NCBI RefSeq assembly: GCF_016765775.1
Contig: NZ_JAESVN010000006.1
Span: forward strand, 62,001-126,000
Direction of reading: 5' to 3'
DNA length: 64,000 nucleotides
From: Szabonella alba
Lineage (GTDB): Bacteria; Pseudomonadota; Alphaproteobacteria; Rhodobacterales; Rhodobacteraceae
Under the pieces are notes generated by a model. It saw only the letters and a program-made list of their open reading frames with translations. It searched no databases and was not told the DNA's origin. Of this stretch, positions 30,501-38,925 are shown one piece after another. Position 1 is the first letter of the stretch, and the number at the start of each line of letters is the position of its first letter. The position numbers and the translations under genes are program-made.

Positions 30501-31718
30501 CAGCGACGACGCCGCCTCGACCGTCGGCGGTTCGCCCGGACGCATGACGCGGTAGATGTCCATCAGCGCGGTATCGCGGCCCATGTTCTTGTCGGCCGCC
30601 ATGGTGTTGCGGATATAGGGGCCGACATTGACATTGTCGATGTCCAGCACCGGAATGTCCGTGATGCCCTGATCCAGCAGCACCTTCAGCGAGCCGCCCT
30701 TCACTTCGCCGTCGCGGTCGTATTCCATCGTCAGTTCGTCGCCGGCTTCGACCCAGATCTCGCCGGTTTCTTCATTGATGATGTCCTTGGCGACATATTT
30801 GCCAAGGATCTGATCGAAGGGCAGCAGCAGTTCCGTCACCTTGCCCGCGTCGATCAGTTGCTTGACCATGCGCGGCGTCATCTTGTCGCCCGCCTTGCAG
30901 ATCACCTCACCGGTGGCCGCATCGACAAGGTCAAAGGCCGGGCGGGTGCCGCGCACGCGCTCGGGGAAGAAACGGGTAACCCAGCCGCGGTTCTTCTCAT
31001 GACGATAGCTGACGGTCTGGTAATAGGCATCCATGATGCCTTCCTGATCCATGCCAAGCGCATAAAGCAGCGTCGTCACCGGCAGTTTGCGACGGCGGTC
31101 GATGCGCGCAAAGACGATGTCCTTGGCGTCGAATTCGAAATCCAGCCACGACCCGCGATAGGGAATGATCCGGCAGGCGAACAGCAGCTTGCCCGAGGAA
31201 TGGGTCTTGCCCTTGTCATGGTCGAAGAATACGCCCGGAGAGCGGTGCATCTGGCTGACGACAACCCGTTCGGTGCCGTTCACGATGAACGTGCCGTTCG
31301 AGGTCATCAGGGGCATGTCGCCCATGAAGACGTCCTGTTCCTTGATGTCCTTGACCGACCGTGCGCCCGTGGTCTCGTCGACATCGAACACGATCAGACG
31401 CAGCGTCACCTTCAGCGGTGCCGCATAGGTCATGTCGCGGGACTGGCATTCGTCCACATCGTATTTAGGCTTTTCCAGTTCGTATTTCACGAATTCCAGA
31501 ACGGCGGTTTCATTGAAATCCTTGATCGGAAAAACCGATTGGAACACGCCCTGAATACCGTCTCCATCTTGCGGCTTCGGGCCGTCGCCCGATTTCAGGA
31601 ACAGATCGTAAGAGGATTTCTGAACCTCGATAAGGTTCGGCATCTCGAGGACTTCGCGGATTTTGCCGAAGTAGCGGCGGATACGCTTCTGACCAACGTA
31701 GCTCTGAGCCATGCTCAT
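27579..31718 (-). CDS. rpoB: DNA-directed RNA polymerase subunit beta
   Basis: Beta subunit, site of rifampicin binding. From the ATG at 31718 it has 1379 residues. The start at [16 protein letters not shown] two codons later is equally plausible. AAAGG lies about 7 nt before the first. The rifampicin region has the wild-type [33 protein letters not shown]. The MAGRHGNKG and [13 protein letters not shown]-type motifs are near the C-terminus. It lies 252 bp after rplL. Confidence 0.97.
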   Translation of the reverse strand: MSMAQSYVGQKRIRRYFGKIREVLEMPNLIEVQKSSYDLFLKSGDGPKPQDGDGIQGVFQSVFPIKDFNETAVLEFVKYELEKPKYDVDECQSRDMTYAAPLKVTLRLIVFDVDETTGARSVKDIKEQDVFMGDMPLMTSNGTFIVNGTERVVVSQMHRSPGVFFDHDKGKTHSSGKLLFACRIIPYRGSWLDFEFDAKDIVFARIDRRRKLPVTTLLYALGMDQEGIMDAYYQTVSYRHEKNRGWVTRFFPERVRGTRPAFDLVDAATGEVICKAGDKMTPRMVKQLIDAGKVTELLLPFDQILGKYVAKDIINEETGEIWVEAGDELTMEYDRDGEVKGGSLKVLLDQGITDIPVLDIDNVNVGPYIRNTMAADKNMGRDTALMDIYRVMRPGEPPTVEAASSLFDTLFFDSERYDLSAVGRVKMNMRLDLGKPDTQRTLDREDIIACIKALTELRDGKGEIDDIDHLGNRRVRSVGELMENQYRVGLLRMERAIKERMSSVEIDTIMPQDLINAKPAAAAVREFFGSSQLSQFMDQTNPLSEVTHKRRLSALGPGGLTRERAGFEVRDVHPTHYGRMCPIETPEGQNIGLINSLATFARVNKYGFIETPYRKVVDGKVTDDVVYMSATEEMRHTVAQANAKLDDEGRFVNDLVSTRKGGEFMLNPSEAVDLIDVSPKQLVSVAASLIPFLENDDANRALMGSNMMRQAVPLVKSDAPFVGTGIEGVVARDSGAAIMARRAGVIDQVDAQRIVVRATEMLEPGEPGVDIYRLRKFKRSNQSSCINQRPLVKVGDLVHRNEVIADGPCTDLGELAVGRNIIVAFMPWNGYNYEDSILISERILKDDVFTSIHIDEYEVAARDTKLGPEEITRDIPNVGEEALRNLDEAGIVYIGAEVQPGDILVGKITPKGESPMTPEEKLLRAIFGEKASDVRDTSLRLPPGAYGTIVEVRVFNRHGVDKDERALQIEREEVERLSRDRDDELTILERNIYARLKTLILGKTAVKGPKGVKPGSTIDEDLLGTLSRGQWWQLALGEESEAKDVEALHDQFEAQKRALDHRFDDKVEKVRRGDDLPPGVMKMVKVFVAVKRKLQPGDKMAGRHGNKGVVSKVVPMEDMPFLTDGTTVDIVLNPLGVPSRMNVGQILETHMGWAARGLGIKIDEALQGYRRNGDLTPVKEAVRLAYGDETYEEAFAHQGEEAFVELASNVTGGVPIATPVFDGAKEADVNDALRRAGFDESGQSTVFDGRTGEQFARPVTVGVKYMLKLHHLVDDKLHARSTGPYSLVTQQPLGGKAQFGGQRLGEMEVWALEAYGAAYTLQEMLTVKSDDVAGRTKVYESIVKGEDNFEAGVPESFNVLVKEVRGLGLNMELLDAEEE

Positions 31719-31906
31719 CGTCACCTTTCATCGTTTCGCCGGTGCCGGTCCCGTCGGGCTACGGGGCCGCACCGCTGGCGATAGGGGGATCAGGTTCCAT
31801 TCATGCCCCCCGTCCCACCGGAAGGCTCCCGAACCTGAAACCGCGCCTTGGAAGGGGCTTGTCGTGTCAAGCCACTGCCAGGACGGGTTTACAAGACGCA
31901 GATAGC

Positions 31907-31928
31907 CGGGCGCGGAAGGATCCGCGCC
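31907..31928 (-). other. Hairpin in the rplL-rpoB gap
   Basis: A 9-bp stem GGGCGCGGA / TCCGCGCCC with loop AGGA, about 43 bp after the rplL stop. It has no T-run. By analogy with enterobacteria, where rplL and rpoB are separated by an attenuator and an RNase III site, this could set the lower rpoBC expression. Direct evidence is only the stem. Confidence 0.4.
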
Positions 31929-31970
31929 CAGCCGGTATTCAGACCTTCGATGCCTGACGCATCGAACCGA

Positions 31971-32348
31971 TTACTTCAGTTCGACTTTCGCGCCGGCTTC
32001 TTCCAGCTTCTTCTTCATGGCTTCGGCGTCGGCCTTCGAGATGGCCTCTTTCACCTTGCCACCCGCTTCGACCAGGTCCTTGGCTTCTTTCAGGCCCAGA
32101 CCGGTGATCGCGCGGACTTCTTTGATGACGTTGATCTTGTTCGCGCCGGCATCGGTCAGCACGACGTCGAACTCAGTCTGCTCTTCGGCCGGGGCCGCAG
32201 CAGCGCCAGCCGCAGGGCCAGCCATCATGACGGCGCCGCCAGCAGCGGGCTCAATGCCGTATTTGTCTTTCAGGATGGTTTTCAGCTCCTGGGCTTCCAG
32301 AAGGGTCAGACCAACGATTTCTTCGGCGAGTTTGTTCAGATCAGCCAT
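31971..32348 (-). CDS. rplL: 50S ribosomal protein L7/L12
   Basis: Stalk protein that recruits translational GTPases. It has 125 residues: an N-terminal dimerisation helix pair (1-35), an Ala-rich hinge (about 36-55) and a C-terminal domain beginning [24 protein letters not shown]. It is 66 bp after rplJ. Four or six copies bind one L10, so strong translation is expected. Confidence 0.98.
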   Translation of the reverse strand: MADLNKLAEEIVGLTLLEAQELKTILKDKYGIEPAAGGAVMMAGPAAGAAAAPAEEQTEFDVVLTDAGANKINVIKEVRAITGLGLKEAKDLVEAGGKVKEAISKADAEAMKKKLEEAGAKVELK

Positions 32349-32414
32349 TTTACAGTTCCGTTCAGGTTAGATGGGTTCCGACAGGCAGGGTTCAACCCCA
32401 TACCGGCATCAGGA

Positions 32415-32930
32415 TCAGGCGGCAGCCTTCTCCTCAATGGTCGACAGGATGCTTGCGATGTTCGAAGCAGGCGCGCCAATGGCACCGGCGATGTTAGAGG
32501 CGGGCGCACCGATGCAGGACACGATCTGAGCGATAAGCTCTTCACGCGACGGCATGGCGGCCACGGCTTTCACACCGGCCGGGTCCAGGATCGTGTCGCC
32601 CATTGCCCCGCCCAGAATCACGAACTTGTCGTTCTTCTTGGCATAGGCATCCGCAACCTTCGCCGCAGCGACGGGGTCATCGGAATAGGCCATCACGGTC
32701 ATACCCGTCAGCAGGTCACCCATCTTTGCAGCGGGCTTCCCTTCGAGGGCGATCTTGGCGAGCTTGTTCTTGGCAACGCGAACGGACCCGCCAGCTTCGC
32801 GCATTTGCGCGCGCAGGTCCTGCATCTGTGCGACCGTGATACCGGCATAGTGTGCGACCACAACCACGCCAGAGCTTTCAAAGATCTGGCCGAGTTCCTC
32901 GACCACTTTCTCTTTCTGGGCTCTATCCAC
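32415..32930 (-). CDS. rplJ: 50S ribosomal protein L10 (probable GTG start)
   Basis: L10 anchors the L7/L12 stalk to 23S rRNA. The GTG at 32930 (reads [17 protein letters not shown]) gives 171 residues, has TTGGAGTG just upstream and matches where family members begin. An ATG six codons earlier (32948) is possible. The C-terminal helix contains an internal repeat, IGAPASNIA twice in succession, which is the L12-dimer docking region. It is preceded by a 267-bp leader. Confidence 0.95.
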   Translation of the reverse strand: MDRAQKEKVVEELGQIFESSGVVVVAHYAGITVAQMQDLRAQMREAGGSVRVAKNKLAKIALEGKPAAKMGDLLTGMTVMAYSDDPVAAAKVADAYAKKNDKFVILGGAMGDTILDPAGVKAVAAMPSREELIAQIVSCIGAPASNIAGAIGAPASNIASILSTIEEKAAA

Positions 32931-33197
32931 AGGTTCACTCCAAGTCATGGGGGTTTCCCCCCGGCTCTCATCTGCCCCGCGAATGCGGGGCGTTCGGGTC
33001 CGTATGAGGGACCGAGGCCAGATCGCCCGGGGACAGCCCCGGCTGAAACGTCTCGCTTCCCCATCTCGGGCAGGAATTACGGTGTTTGCGCACCACCCGC
33101 CTTCTCGGACAGGAGCAGGCGTTGCCGCCTGCCCATCCCGCCCCCCGAAGGGACCGGGAATTCAGTTCGGGTGCGGGTCATCCCCGCACCCGGAAAA
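32931..33197 (-). promoter_or_regulatory. Structured leader between rplA and rplJ (possible L10 leader)
   Basis: The region contains three hairpins: CGGGTGCGGG / CCCGCACCCG (33168-33192) right after the rplA stop, GCAGGCG-ttgc-CGCCTGC (near 33115-33132) and GCCCCGC-gaat-GCGGGGC (near 32974-32991) about 44 nt before the GTG. An L10(L12) autoregulatory leader is common in bacteria at this site. I cannot show the kink-turn binding site by eye. None of the stems has a T-run. Confidence 0.35.
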
Positions 33198-33893
33198 TCA
33201 CTTCGCCGCAGTGGCGAGATCCAGCGCCACGCCCGGCCCCATGGTGGAGCTGAGCGAGACCTTCTTGACATAGGTGCCCTTGGCGCCGGTCGGGCGCGCA
33301 CGGGTCACCGCATCCACGAAGGCGCGGACGTTTTCGGCCAGCTTGCCCTCGTCAAAGGACACTTTGCCGATCCCGGCATGAATGACCCCGGCCTTTTCGA
33401 CCTTGAACTGGACTTCACCGCCCTTGGCATTGCCCACGGCTGCCGCGACATCCATCGTCACCGTACCCACCTTGGGGTTCGGCATCAGGTTGCGCGGGCC
33501 CAGGATCTTGCCCAGACGACCGACGATCGGCATCATGTCCGGCGTCGCGATGCAACGGTCGAACTCGATCTTGCCTTGCTGGATCGTCTCCATCAGGTCT
33601 TCGGCGCCGACGATATCGGCACCGGCGGCCTTGGCCTCATCGGCCTTGGCGCCCCGTGCGAACACCGCGACGCGGACGGTTTTACCCGTGCCGTTCGGCA
33701 GTTGCACCACGCCGCGCACCATCTGGTCGGCGTGACGCGGGTCAACGCCCAGGTTCATCGCGATTTCGACGGTCTCATCGAATTTGGCCGAAGCCGCCTT
33801 CTTGATCAGCGCCACCGCATCCTCGATCGACAGCACGTCCTTGCCGGCAAAGGCGTCCCGCGCCGCGCGCGTCCGTTTTCCAAGCTTCGCCAT
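33198..33893 (-). CDS. rplA: 50S ribosomal protein L1
   Basis: L1 forms the mobile stalk at the E site. In many bacteria it represses rplK-rplA translation. It has 231 residues. [14 protein letters not shown] is near 68-81, and the RNA-binding [22 protein letters not shown] near 124-145 is diagnostic. It starts 3 bp after the rplK stop. Confidence 0.98.
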   Translation of the reverse strand: MAKLGKRTRAARDAFAGKDVLSIEDAVALIKKAASAKFDETVEIAMNLGVDPRHADQMVRGVVQLPNGTGKTVRVAVFARGAKADEAKAAGADIVGAEDLMETIQQGKIEFDRCIATPDMMPIVGRLGKILGPRNLMPNPKVGTVTMDVAAAVGNAKGGEVQFKVEKAGVIHAGIGKVSFDEGKLAENVRAFVDAVTRARPTGAKGTYVKKVSLSSTMGPGVALDLATAAK

Positions 33894-33896
33894 AAC

Positions 33897-34349
33897 TTAC
33901 CCCTTGATCTCGATGCCGCAGGACTTGGCCGAGCCAAGAATGATCTGCATTGCGCCCTCGATATCGACCGCGTTCAGATCCTTCATCTTCGCTTCGGCGA
34001 TCTGACGGATCTGTGCGACAGTGACCGAACCCGCGACCTCACGGCCGGGCTTGGCCGAGCCTTTGGCACGGTTGCGTTTGCCGACGGGGGGCAGGCCGGC
34101 CGCTTTTTTCAGCAGGAACGACGCCGGAGCGGTCTTGGTCTCAAGCGAGAAAGACTTGTCCTGATAATAGGTAATGATGACAGGCGTCGGGGTGCCCGGC
34201 TCCATGTCCGCAGTCCGGGCGTTGAACTCCTTGACGAAGGCCATGATGTTCAGACCGCGCTGGCCCAGTGCGGGGCCGACCGGCGGGGAGGGGTTGGCCT
34301 GTCCGGCCTTCACTTGCAGCTTCAGCTGCCCGATTACTTTCTTGGCCAT
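33897..34349 (-). CDS. rplK: 50S ribosomal protein L11
   Basis: L11 forms the GTPase-associated centre and is needed for RelA activation. It has 150 residues, with the N-terminal [30 protein letters not shown] at 9-38 and the C-terminal rRNA-binding domain ending in [12 protein letters not shown]. It is 98 bp after nusG, with no terminator seen, and 3 bp before rplA. Confidence 0.98.
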   Translation of the reverse strand: MAKKVIGQLKLQVKAGQANPSPPVGPALGQRGLNIMAFVKEFNARTADMEPGTPTPVIITYYQDKSFSLETKTAPASFLLKKAAGLPPVGKRNRAKGSAKPGREVAGSVTVAQIRQIAEAKMKDLNAVDIEGAMQIILGSAKSCGIEIKG

Positions 34350-34447
34350 CTGGCCTCTCCTTTGTCACTGCCGTCCCGGCGCCATGCCGGTGACGAAGTT
34401 TAGTGGTGCGGTCCGGGCGCTGCCCTCGCCTCCCACGGGCTTGCACG

Positions 34448-34981
34448 TCAGGCGGCTTTCGTCACCTGCGTGAATTCCAGTTCGACCGGCGTTGCCCGGC
34501 CAAAGATCGACACGGTGACCTTCAGGCGGCCATGCTCCTCATCAACCTCTTCGACCATGCCCGAGAAGCCCTCGAAGGGTCCGTCGGTCACGTTCACATT
34601 CTCGCCGATCTCGAAACGGATCAGGTTGCGCGGCGCGGCCTCGCCCTCTTCAACCCGGTTGAGGATCGCATTCACCTCGGCATCGCGCATCGGCATCGGC
34701 TTGCCCTGCGGGCCCAGAAAGCCGGTGACGCGGTTGATCGAGGAAATCAGGTGATAGCCGCGATTCGTCATTTCCATGCGCACCAGCACATAGCCGGGCA
34801 TGAAACGCCGCTCGGACGTGACCTTCTTGCCGCGACGGACCTCCAGCACCTCTTCGGTCGGAACGAGAACTTCCTCGATCTCGTCCTCCAGCCCCGCATC
34901 GGCCACAGCAGTCTTGATCTGCTCGGCAATCTTCTTCTCGAAATTCGAGAGAACGCTCACCGAATACCACCGCTTTGCCAT
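34448..34981 (-). CDS. nusG: Transcription termination/antitermination factor NusG
   Basis: NusG binds RNA polymerase through its NGN domain and ribosomal S10 or Rho through its KOW domain. The ATG at 34981 (MAKRWYSVSVLSNFEKKIAEQIK) gives 177 residues. The C-terminal KOW domain (VTDGPFEGFSGMVEEVDEEHGRLKV) covers about 125-150. An in-frame extension upstream is not NusG-like. It follows secE after 186 bp, a longer gap than usual. Confidence 0.97.
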   Translation of the reverse strand: MAKRWYSVSVLSNFEKKIAEQIKTAVADAGLEDEIEEVLVPTEEVLEVRRGKKVTSERRFMPGYVLVRMEMTNRGYHLISSINRVTGFLGPQGKPMPMRDAEVNAILNRVEEGEAAPRNLIRFEIGENVNVTDGPFEGFSGMVEEVDEEHGRLKVTVSIFGRATPVELEFTQVTKAA

Positions 34982-35167
34982 GCCGAAGCCACCTGTCCTG
35001 ACCGGGCAACCCCGGATTTTCCTGCAATCTCCAGCAGTTACCCACCGGAACCGGAACAAAAAACAACGCGCGACCCGAATCGCCGCGCGTTCCTGCATTC
35101 CGCTGAATGGCCCGGATACAGCCACCGCCCCCTGATTTCAAGGGGGAGCCTGCACGAGGCGCAGGTT

Positions 35168-35365
35168 TCAGCCGAAACCGTTGATGATGAGGCTCAGCCC
35201 GGTGCGGATCGACATATCCACCAGCGCAAAGAATGTCGCCGTCAGCGCCGCCATAATGAAGACCATCACCGTGGTCAGCAGAACCTCGCGGCGCGTCGGC
35301 CAGATGACCTTGGCAACCTCGTTGCGCACCTGCTGGATGAACTGAAGCGGATTGGCCTTTGCCAT
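35168..35365 (-). CDS. secE: Preprotein translocase subunit SecE
   Basis: Small clamp subunit of SecYEG. It has 65 residues from the ATG at 35365 (MAKANPLQFIQQVRNEVAKVIWPTRRE), the minimal single-TM form. The amphipathic helix with VIWPTRREVL precedes one membrane helix (about 31-52). A GTG two codons upstream is an alternative start. It is preceded by its own promoter at 35399-35427 and the tRNA-Trp gene. Confidence 0.96.
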   Translation of the reverse strand: MAKANPLQFIQQVRNEVAKVIWPTRREVLLTTVMVFIMAALTATFFALVDMSIRTGLSLIINGFG

Positions 35366-35398
35366 CGTCATGTCCTGACTGCTCGGAATGTTCGGGGC

Positions 35399-35427
35399 GA
35401 GATACGCGCTTGGCCCGTGAAGTTCAA
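35399..35427 (-). promoter_or_regulatory. Sigma70-type promoter of secE-nusG
   Basis: Minus-strand TTGAAC (35427-35422), 17 bp, TATCTC (35404-35399), with a G+C-rich discriminator. It lies 33 bp before the secE ATG. The -10 matches that of the tufB promoter exactly. Confidence 0.65.
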
Positions 35428-35523
35428 GCCCGGAGCGTCACGGATCCCGAATTGGCCCTTGTCAAAGCATTTCCTGCGCATCTGCAACAGGATAACGGCA
35501 AGCGGTATTATCGGGGAAAAGGC

Positions 35524-35599
35524 TGGCAGGAGTTGGGGGACTCGAACCCACGACCCTCGGTTTTGGAGACCGATGCTCTACCAACTGAGCTAAACTCCT
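35524..35599 (-). tRNA. trnW: tRNA-Trp (anticodon CCA)
   Basis: On the minus strand the 76-nt gene begins AGGAGTTTAGCTCAG and ends AACTCCTG-CCA. The acceptor stem AGGAGTT/AACTCCT is fully paired. The D-loop has AGCTCAGTTGGTAGAGC, the anticodon stem-loop reads CGGTC-TCCAAAA-CCG with anticodon CCA, and the T-loop is GGTTCGAGTCC. The 3' CCA is encoded. Its place upstream of secE-nusG is the classic tRNA-Trp-secE-nusG arrangement. Confidence 0.97.
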
Positions 35600-35611
35600 G
35601 TGCCTGACGGG

Positions 35612-35640
35612 GAGTTACGGCAGGCATGGCGGGAAATCAA
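35612..35640 (-). promoter_or_regulatory. Promoter of tRNA-Trp
   Basis: Minus-strand TTGATT (35640-35635), 17 bp, TAACTC (35617-35612), followed by a C-rich discriminator, about 12 bp before the tRNA 5' end. The -35 and the first spacer bases (TTGATTTCCC) are the same as in the tufB promoter. Confidence 0.65.
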
Positions 35641-35709
35641 GGGCCATCCGCACAAAAGCGGGATGAAATCCGCTTGATCGGGCCACCCCTTGGCCCCTGC
35701 GCCGGTCCA

Positions 35710-35743
35710 TGAAAAACGCGCGGAGGGGACCCCTCCGCGCGTT
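35710..35743 (-). terminator. Rho-independent terminator downstream of tufB
   Basis: A 14-bp inverted repeat (AACGCGCGGAGGGG / CCCCTCCGCGCGTT) around one base, followed on the minus strand by TTTCATGG. Counting the stem end gives a run of five T. It separates tufB from tRNA-Trp. Confidence 0.8.
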
Positions 35744-35761
35744 CAACATCAATCCGGTGCT

Positions 35762-35798
35762 GGATTATTCGATGATTTTCGAGACGACGCCCGCGCCG
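35762..35798 (-). pseudogene. Displaced 37-bp tuf 3' tail
   Basis: These 37 bp are identical to the last 36-37 bp of tufA at 16735-16771, including the TAA stop and the GG just beyond it, read as [10 protein letters not shown]-stop. They lie 40 bp beyond the TGA of the intact tufB gene and are out of use. The adjacent tufB gene has the same terminal amino acids with different codons, so this looks like the original tuf end displaced by an insertion or recombination event. Confidence 0.7.
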
Positions 35799-35838
35799 GC
35801 CGTGTTGCCGGTTTACGCGAACGCGCCGGTTTCCAGGA

Positions 35839-37014
35839 TCATTCGATGATCTTGGAAACCACCCCTGCTCCAACCGTACGGCCGCCTTCACGGATGGCGA
35901 AGCGCAGCTTCTCTTCCATCGCGATCGGCGCGATGAGCGAGACGTTGAACTTCAGGTTGTCGCCCGGCATCACCATTTCGGTGCCTTCCGGCAGTTCCAC
36001 CGTGCCCGTCACGTCGGTCGTGCGGAAGTAGAATTGCGGACGGTAGTTCGCGAAGAACGGCGTGTGACGGCCGCCTTCTTCCTTGGTCAGGATATAGGCC
36101 TCGGCCTCGAACTTCGTATGCGGCTTCACCGAGCCGGGCTTGCACAGCACCTGGCCGCGCTCGATGCCCTCACGGTCGACACCGCGCAGCAGAAGGCCCA
36201 CATTGTCGCCCGCCTCGCCCTGATCCAGCAGCTTGCGGAACATCTCGACGCCGGTGCAGACGGTTTTCTTGTTCGGGCGGATGCCGACAATCTCGACTTC
36301 CTCGCCGACCTTGACCACGCCACGCTCGATCCGGCCGGTGGCAACCGTGCCGCGGCCCGAGATCGAGAACACGTCCTCGACCGGCATCAGGAAGGGCTGG
36401 TCGACCGCACGGGCCGGTGTCGGGATGTATTCATCCACAGCCGCGATCAGCGCACGGATCGAGTTCTCGCCGATTTCCGGATCACGGCCTTCCATCGCCG
36501 CCAGCGCCGAACCCTTGATGATCGGGATATCGTCGCCGGGATAGTCGTAGGAGGACAGAAGCTCGCGGATTTCCATTTCCACCAGTTCGATCAGTTCCTC
36601 GTCATCCACCTGATCGACCTTGTTCATGTAGACGACCATGTAGGGAATGCCGACCTGACGGCCCAGCAGGATGTGTTCGCGCGTCTGCGGCATCGGGCCG
36701 TCAGCGGCGTTCACAACCAGGATCGCGCCATCCATCTGCGCCGCACCCGTGATCATGTTCTTCACATAGTCGGCGTGGCCGGGGCAGTCGACATGCGCAT
36801 AGTGACGGTTCGCGGATTCGTATTCCACATGCGCCGTCGAGATCGTGATCCCGCGCGCCTTCTCTTCCGGCGCGCCGTCGATCTGGTCATAGGCCCGGAA
36901 TTCGCCGAAATACTTCGTGATCGCCGCCGTCAGCGTCGTCTTGCCATGGTCAACGTGACCGATGGTCCCGATGTTAACATGCGGTTTGTTGCGTTCAAAC
37001 TTTGCCTTGGCCAT
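35839..37014 (-). CDS. tufB: Elongation factor Tu, copy 2 with recoded 3' end
   Basis: The encoded 391-residue protein is identical to tufA and the DNA appears identical over almost the whole gene, a sign of gene conversion. In the last 12 codons nearly every codon is a different synonym: tufA ends GTCGTCTCGAAAATC..TAA while this gene ends GTGGTTTCCAAGATC..TGA. An ATG five codons upstream (37029) is in frame, but the family start at 37014 is preferred. It has its own promoter, and a displaced tuf tail and a terminator follow. A second tuf next to tRNA-Trp-secE is a common proteobacterial arrangement. Confidence 0.97.
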   Translation of the reverse strand: MAKAKFERNKPHVNIGTIGHVDHGKTTLTAAITKYFGEFRAYDQIDGAPEEKARGITISTAHVEYESANRHYAHVDCPGHADYVKNMITGAAQMDGAILVVNAADGPMPQTREHILLGRQVGIPYMVVYMNKVDQVDDEELIELVEMEIRELLSSYDYPGDDIPIIKGSALAAMEGRDPEIGENSIRALIAAVDEYIPTPARAVDQPFLMPVEDVFSISGRGTVATGRIERGVVKVGEEVEIVGIRPNKKTVCTGVEMFRKLLDQGEAGDNVGLLLRGVDREGIERGQVLCKPGSVKPHTKFEAEAYILTKEEGGRHTPFFANYRPQFYFRTTDVTGTVELPEGTEMVMPGDNLKFNVSLIAPIAMEEKLRFAIREGGRTVGAGVVSKIIE

Positions 37015-37070
37015 AGCAGGGCGCCTCATCAGTTAGGGGGCCACAGCGCGGCCCGTTCCACACGCGGCGC

Positions 37071-37099
37071 GAGATAGCCACGAAATCAGGGGAAATCAA
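37071..37099 (-). promoter_or_regulatory. Sigma70-type promoter of tufB
   Basis: Minus-strand TTGATT (37099-37094), 17 bp, TATCTC (37076-37071), with a G+C-rich discriminator, 56 bp before the tufB ATG. It is close in sequence to the promoters of tRNA-Trp and secE. Confidence 0.65.
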
Positions 37100-37102
37100 G
37101 CG

Positions 37103-37666
37103 TCAGTTCGCGGATGGCGCCGCACGTCCGGGTTTCGGCGGCAGGCCGAACCATTGCGGGTTGTCGGCCAGATAGCGCTCGATCCGCCGCGCGGCATTGA
37201 AGCTCAGCGCCGCCATCTGCTCATCCGCTGTGCGGGTCAGGCCCGACCCCATCAGGGTCTCGCCGTCCAGCCCTTCAAAAATGGTGAATTGTTCAGGTTC
37301 CGCGTTCAGTTTCGCCTGTGCCGCATCATCCCAGACCGTGACTGACACGACCAGCGCCGATTTCGGCGAGACAACCAGCGGGATGCCGGGCGGCGCCAGC
37401 GCATAGGCATCGACCGAGACGCCGAGATTGTAGAATTTTCCGCCCTCATAGCGCTTGAGCCGCGCATCGAGCGATTCTTTCAGCACCCGCTTCCAGTCCT
37501 CGGGATCGGCGTCGCGGGAAATCGGAACCTTCTGCACCCCATCCGCCACGACCACCGCGAATCCCAGCTTGAAATCGCCAAGTTCCACCGGCGGTTCCAC
37601 CGTTTCATTTCGGGCGCAGGCCCCCAGCAGGGTCAGGCTCATGGCAAGGGCGGCAATCAGGCGCAT
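37103..37666 (-). CDS. Putative lipoprotein of unknown function
   Basis: A 187-residue protein from the ATG at 37666. Another ATG three codons earlier is close to the GGGA sequence. It has a lipoprotein signal peptide MRLIAALAMSLTLLGAC with lipobox LGAC (cysteine near 17). The mature part contains DFKLGFAVVVADGVQKVPISR and a C-terminal helix with ERYLADNPQWFGLPP, a pattern seen in Rhodobacterales hypothetical lipoproteins. No catalytic motif is visible. It lies downstream of the M48 peptidase in the same direction, 110 bp away. Confidence 0.8.
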   Translation of the reverse strand: MRLIAALAMSLTLLGACARNETVEPPVELGDFKLGFAVVVADGVQKVPISRDADPEDWKRVLKESLDARLKRYEGGKFYNLGVSVDAYALAPPGIPLVVSPKSALVVSVTVWDDAAQAKLNAEPEQFTIFEGLDGETLMGSGLTRTADEQMAALSFNAARRIERYLADNPQWFGLPPKPGRAAPSAN

Positions 37667-37776
37667 CGGCGGCATATCCCGGCAAGGTCGGTCCGGTCCT
37701 TCCTTACAGAAGCCCCCCCTGCCGCGCAACCTCGGGGGCGCGGGGGCATTTCGGGGGCGGTGCGGGCTCCGGCCGG

Positions 37777-38925
37777 TCAGGGCGCGACGCTGAACCCGTC
37801 GCAGATCGCGCGCAGGTCGCGCCACTCGTCTTCCGTCAGCACCGGCTCGCTGCCAGGCCGGGCCTGCGCATTTTCGGCGGCGCGGCCCGCGCGTGCCGCA
37901 CTGGAGGGATGGCTGGACAGATATTCGGGAATGCTGCTTTCCGATTTTCCGCCGATGCGCAGAAAGAAATCCGCCATGCCCTGCGAGGACACGCCGGCGG
38001 CGTTCAGCATCTCCAGCGCAAAACGGTCGGCCCCGGCCTCGGCCTCACGGGTATAGGCGCTTTGCAGCAGGTATTCCCCGGCGATGGCAACCAGCGTGCC
38101 GCCCGAGACATCGCCCAGCACGATGGACACGATCCCCGCCGATCCGGCGGCCCGCAGCATCAGGCGGGTGGAGTCGCGCGCCTCGACATGGCCGATCTCA
38201 TGCGCCAGCACGGCCGCCACCTCTTCAGGGCTTTCGGCCTGATCCAGCAGACCGCGCACCAGCATCACATGTCCGCCAGGGGCGGCAAAGGCATTGACCA
38301 TCCGGTGATTGAGAACGCCGACCTGCAGCGGATAGGCCAGATCGCGCCCCTCGCTCAGCCGCGCGACCATCCGGTTCAGCGCGGCCACCCCCTCGGGCGC
38401 CTCACAGGTCAGGTTCTGTCCATCGCGCGCGCCCAGAAACCGCTGCATCTGATCGACCACGGCGCGGCCGAATCGCTGTTCGGTTTCCAGCGGCAGGCGT
38501 TCGGCCATGAAATCGGACATGCGGGGCAAGATGACGAACAGCATGACCAGAATGGCTGCCACCGCCAGCGCAAGCCGTGTCACGATCCGCCGCGCCGTGC
38601 CCTGCCGGGTATCGCGCCGGTCCAGACCCGGCGCATTCTGCGTGACCCAGCCGATCAAGCCGGGATCGGACAGTACCAGACGGGCCACATCACGGGGGGA
38701 TTCGTCCTCGGTCTCGGCCAGCCGGGTCAGGATCAGTTCCCCCCGTCCGGCAGTATCGGCCAGACGCCGCAACCGGTCCAGCGGCCAGATCTCGGCGGTG
38801 CCGCCGCGCTCGGCCCGTTCAATCATCAGGCCGGACCCGTCCCGCGTGGGCGAGACAAGAACTGCATGGCGCCGCGCCGAATGCCCGTCGAAGAACTGCG
38901 CCGGGACCGGCGCGGCGCCGGTCAT
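37777..38925 (-). CDS. M48-family membrane-anchored zinc metalloprotease
   Basis: A 382-residue protein. Residues 1-110 are a soluble domain specific to this group, and a membrane helix runs at about 115-133. The M48 catalytic domain follows, with HEIGH at 242-246 and the downstream glutamate ligand in YTREAEAGADRFA (291-303). Relatives of this architecture (BepA/Oma1-like) act in envelope protein quality control. Here the predicted catalytic domain faces the side opposite the N-terminus, probably the periplasm. Its ATG follows the stop of the DUF898 gene directly (TGAATG), so the two are translationally coupled and may work together. Confidence 0.88.
   Translation of the reverse strand: MTGAAPVPAQFFDGHSARRHAVLVSPTRDGSGLMIERAERGGTAEIWPLDRLRRLADTAGRGELILTRLAETEDESPRDVARLVLSDPGLIGWVTQNAPGLDRRDTRQGTARRIVTRLALAVAAILVMLFVILPRMSDFMAERLPLETEQRFGRAVVDQMQRFLGARDGQNLTCEAPEGVAALNRMVARLSEGRDLAYPLQVGVLNHRMVNAFAAPGGHVMLVRGLLDQAESPEEVAAVLAHEIGHVEARDSTRLMLRAAGSAGIVSIVLGDVSGGTLVAIAGEYLLQSAYTREAEAGADRFALEMLNAAGVSSQGMADFFLRIGGKSESSIPEYLSSHPSSAARAGRAAENAQARPGSEPVLTEDEWRDLRAICDGFSVAP

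Noticed and set aside
35524-35599. tRNA-Trp as attachment site of an integrated element
   Set aside because: Both flanks are normal housekeeping genes, and no integrase or duplicated tRNA end is present. The displaced copy found nearby belongs to tuf, not to the tRNA.
35839-37029. Longer tufB start five codons upstream
   Set aside because: The added residues MRRPA are not part of EF-Tu, and identity with tufA begins exactly at the later ATG.
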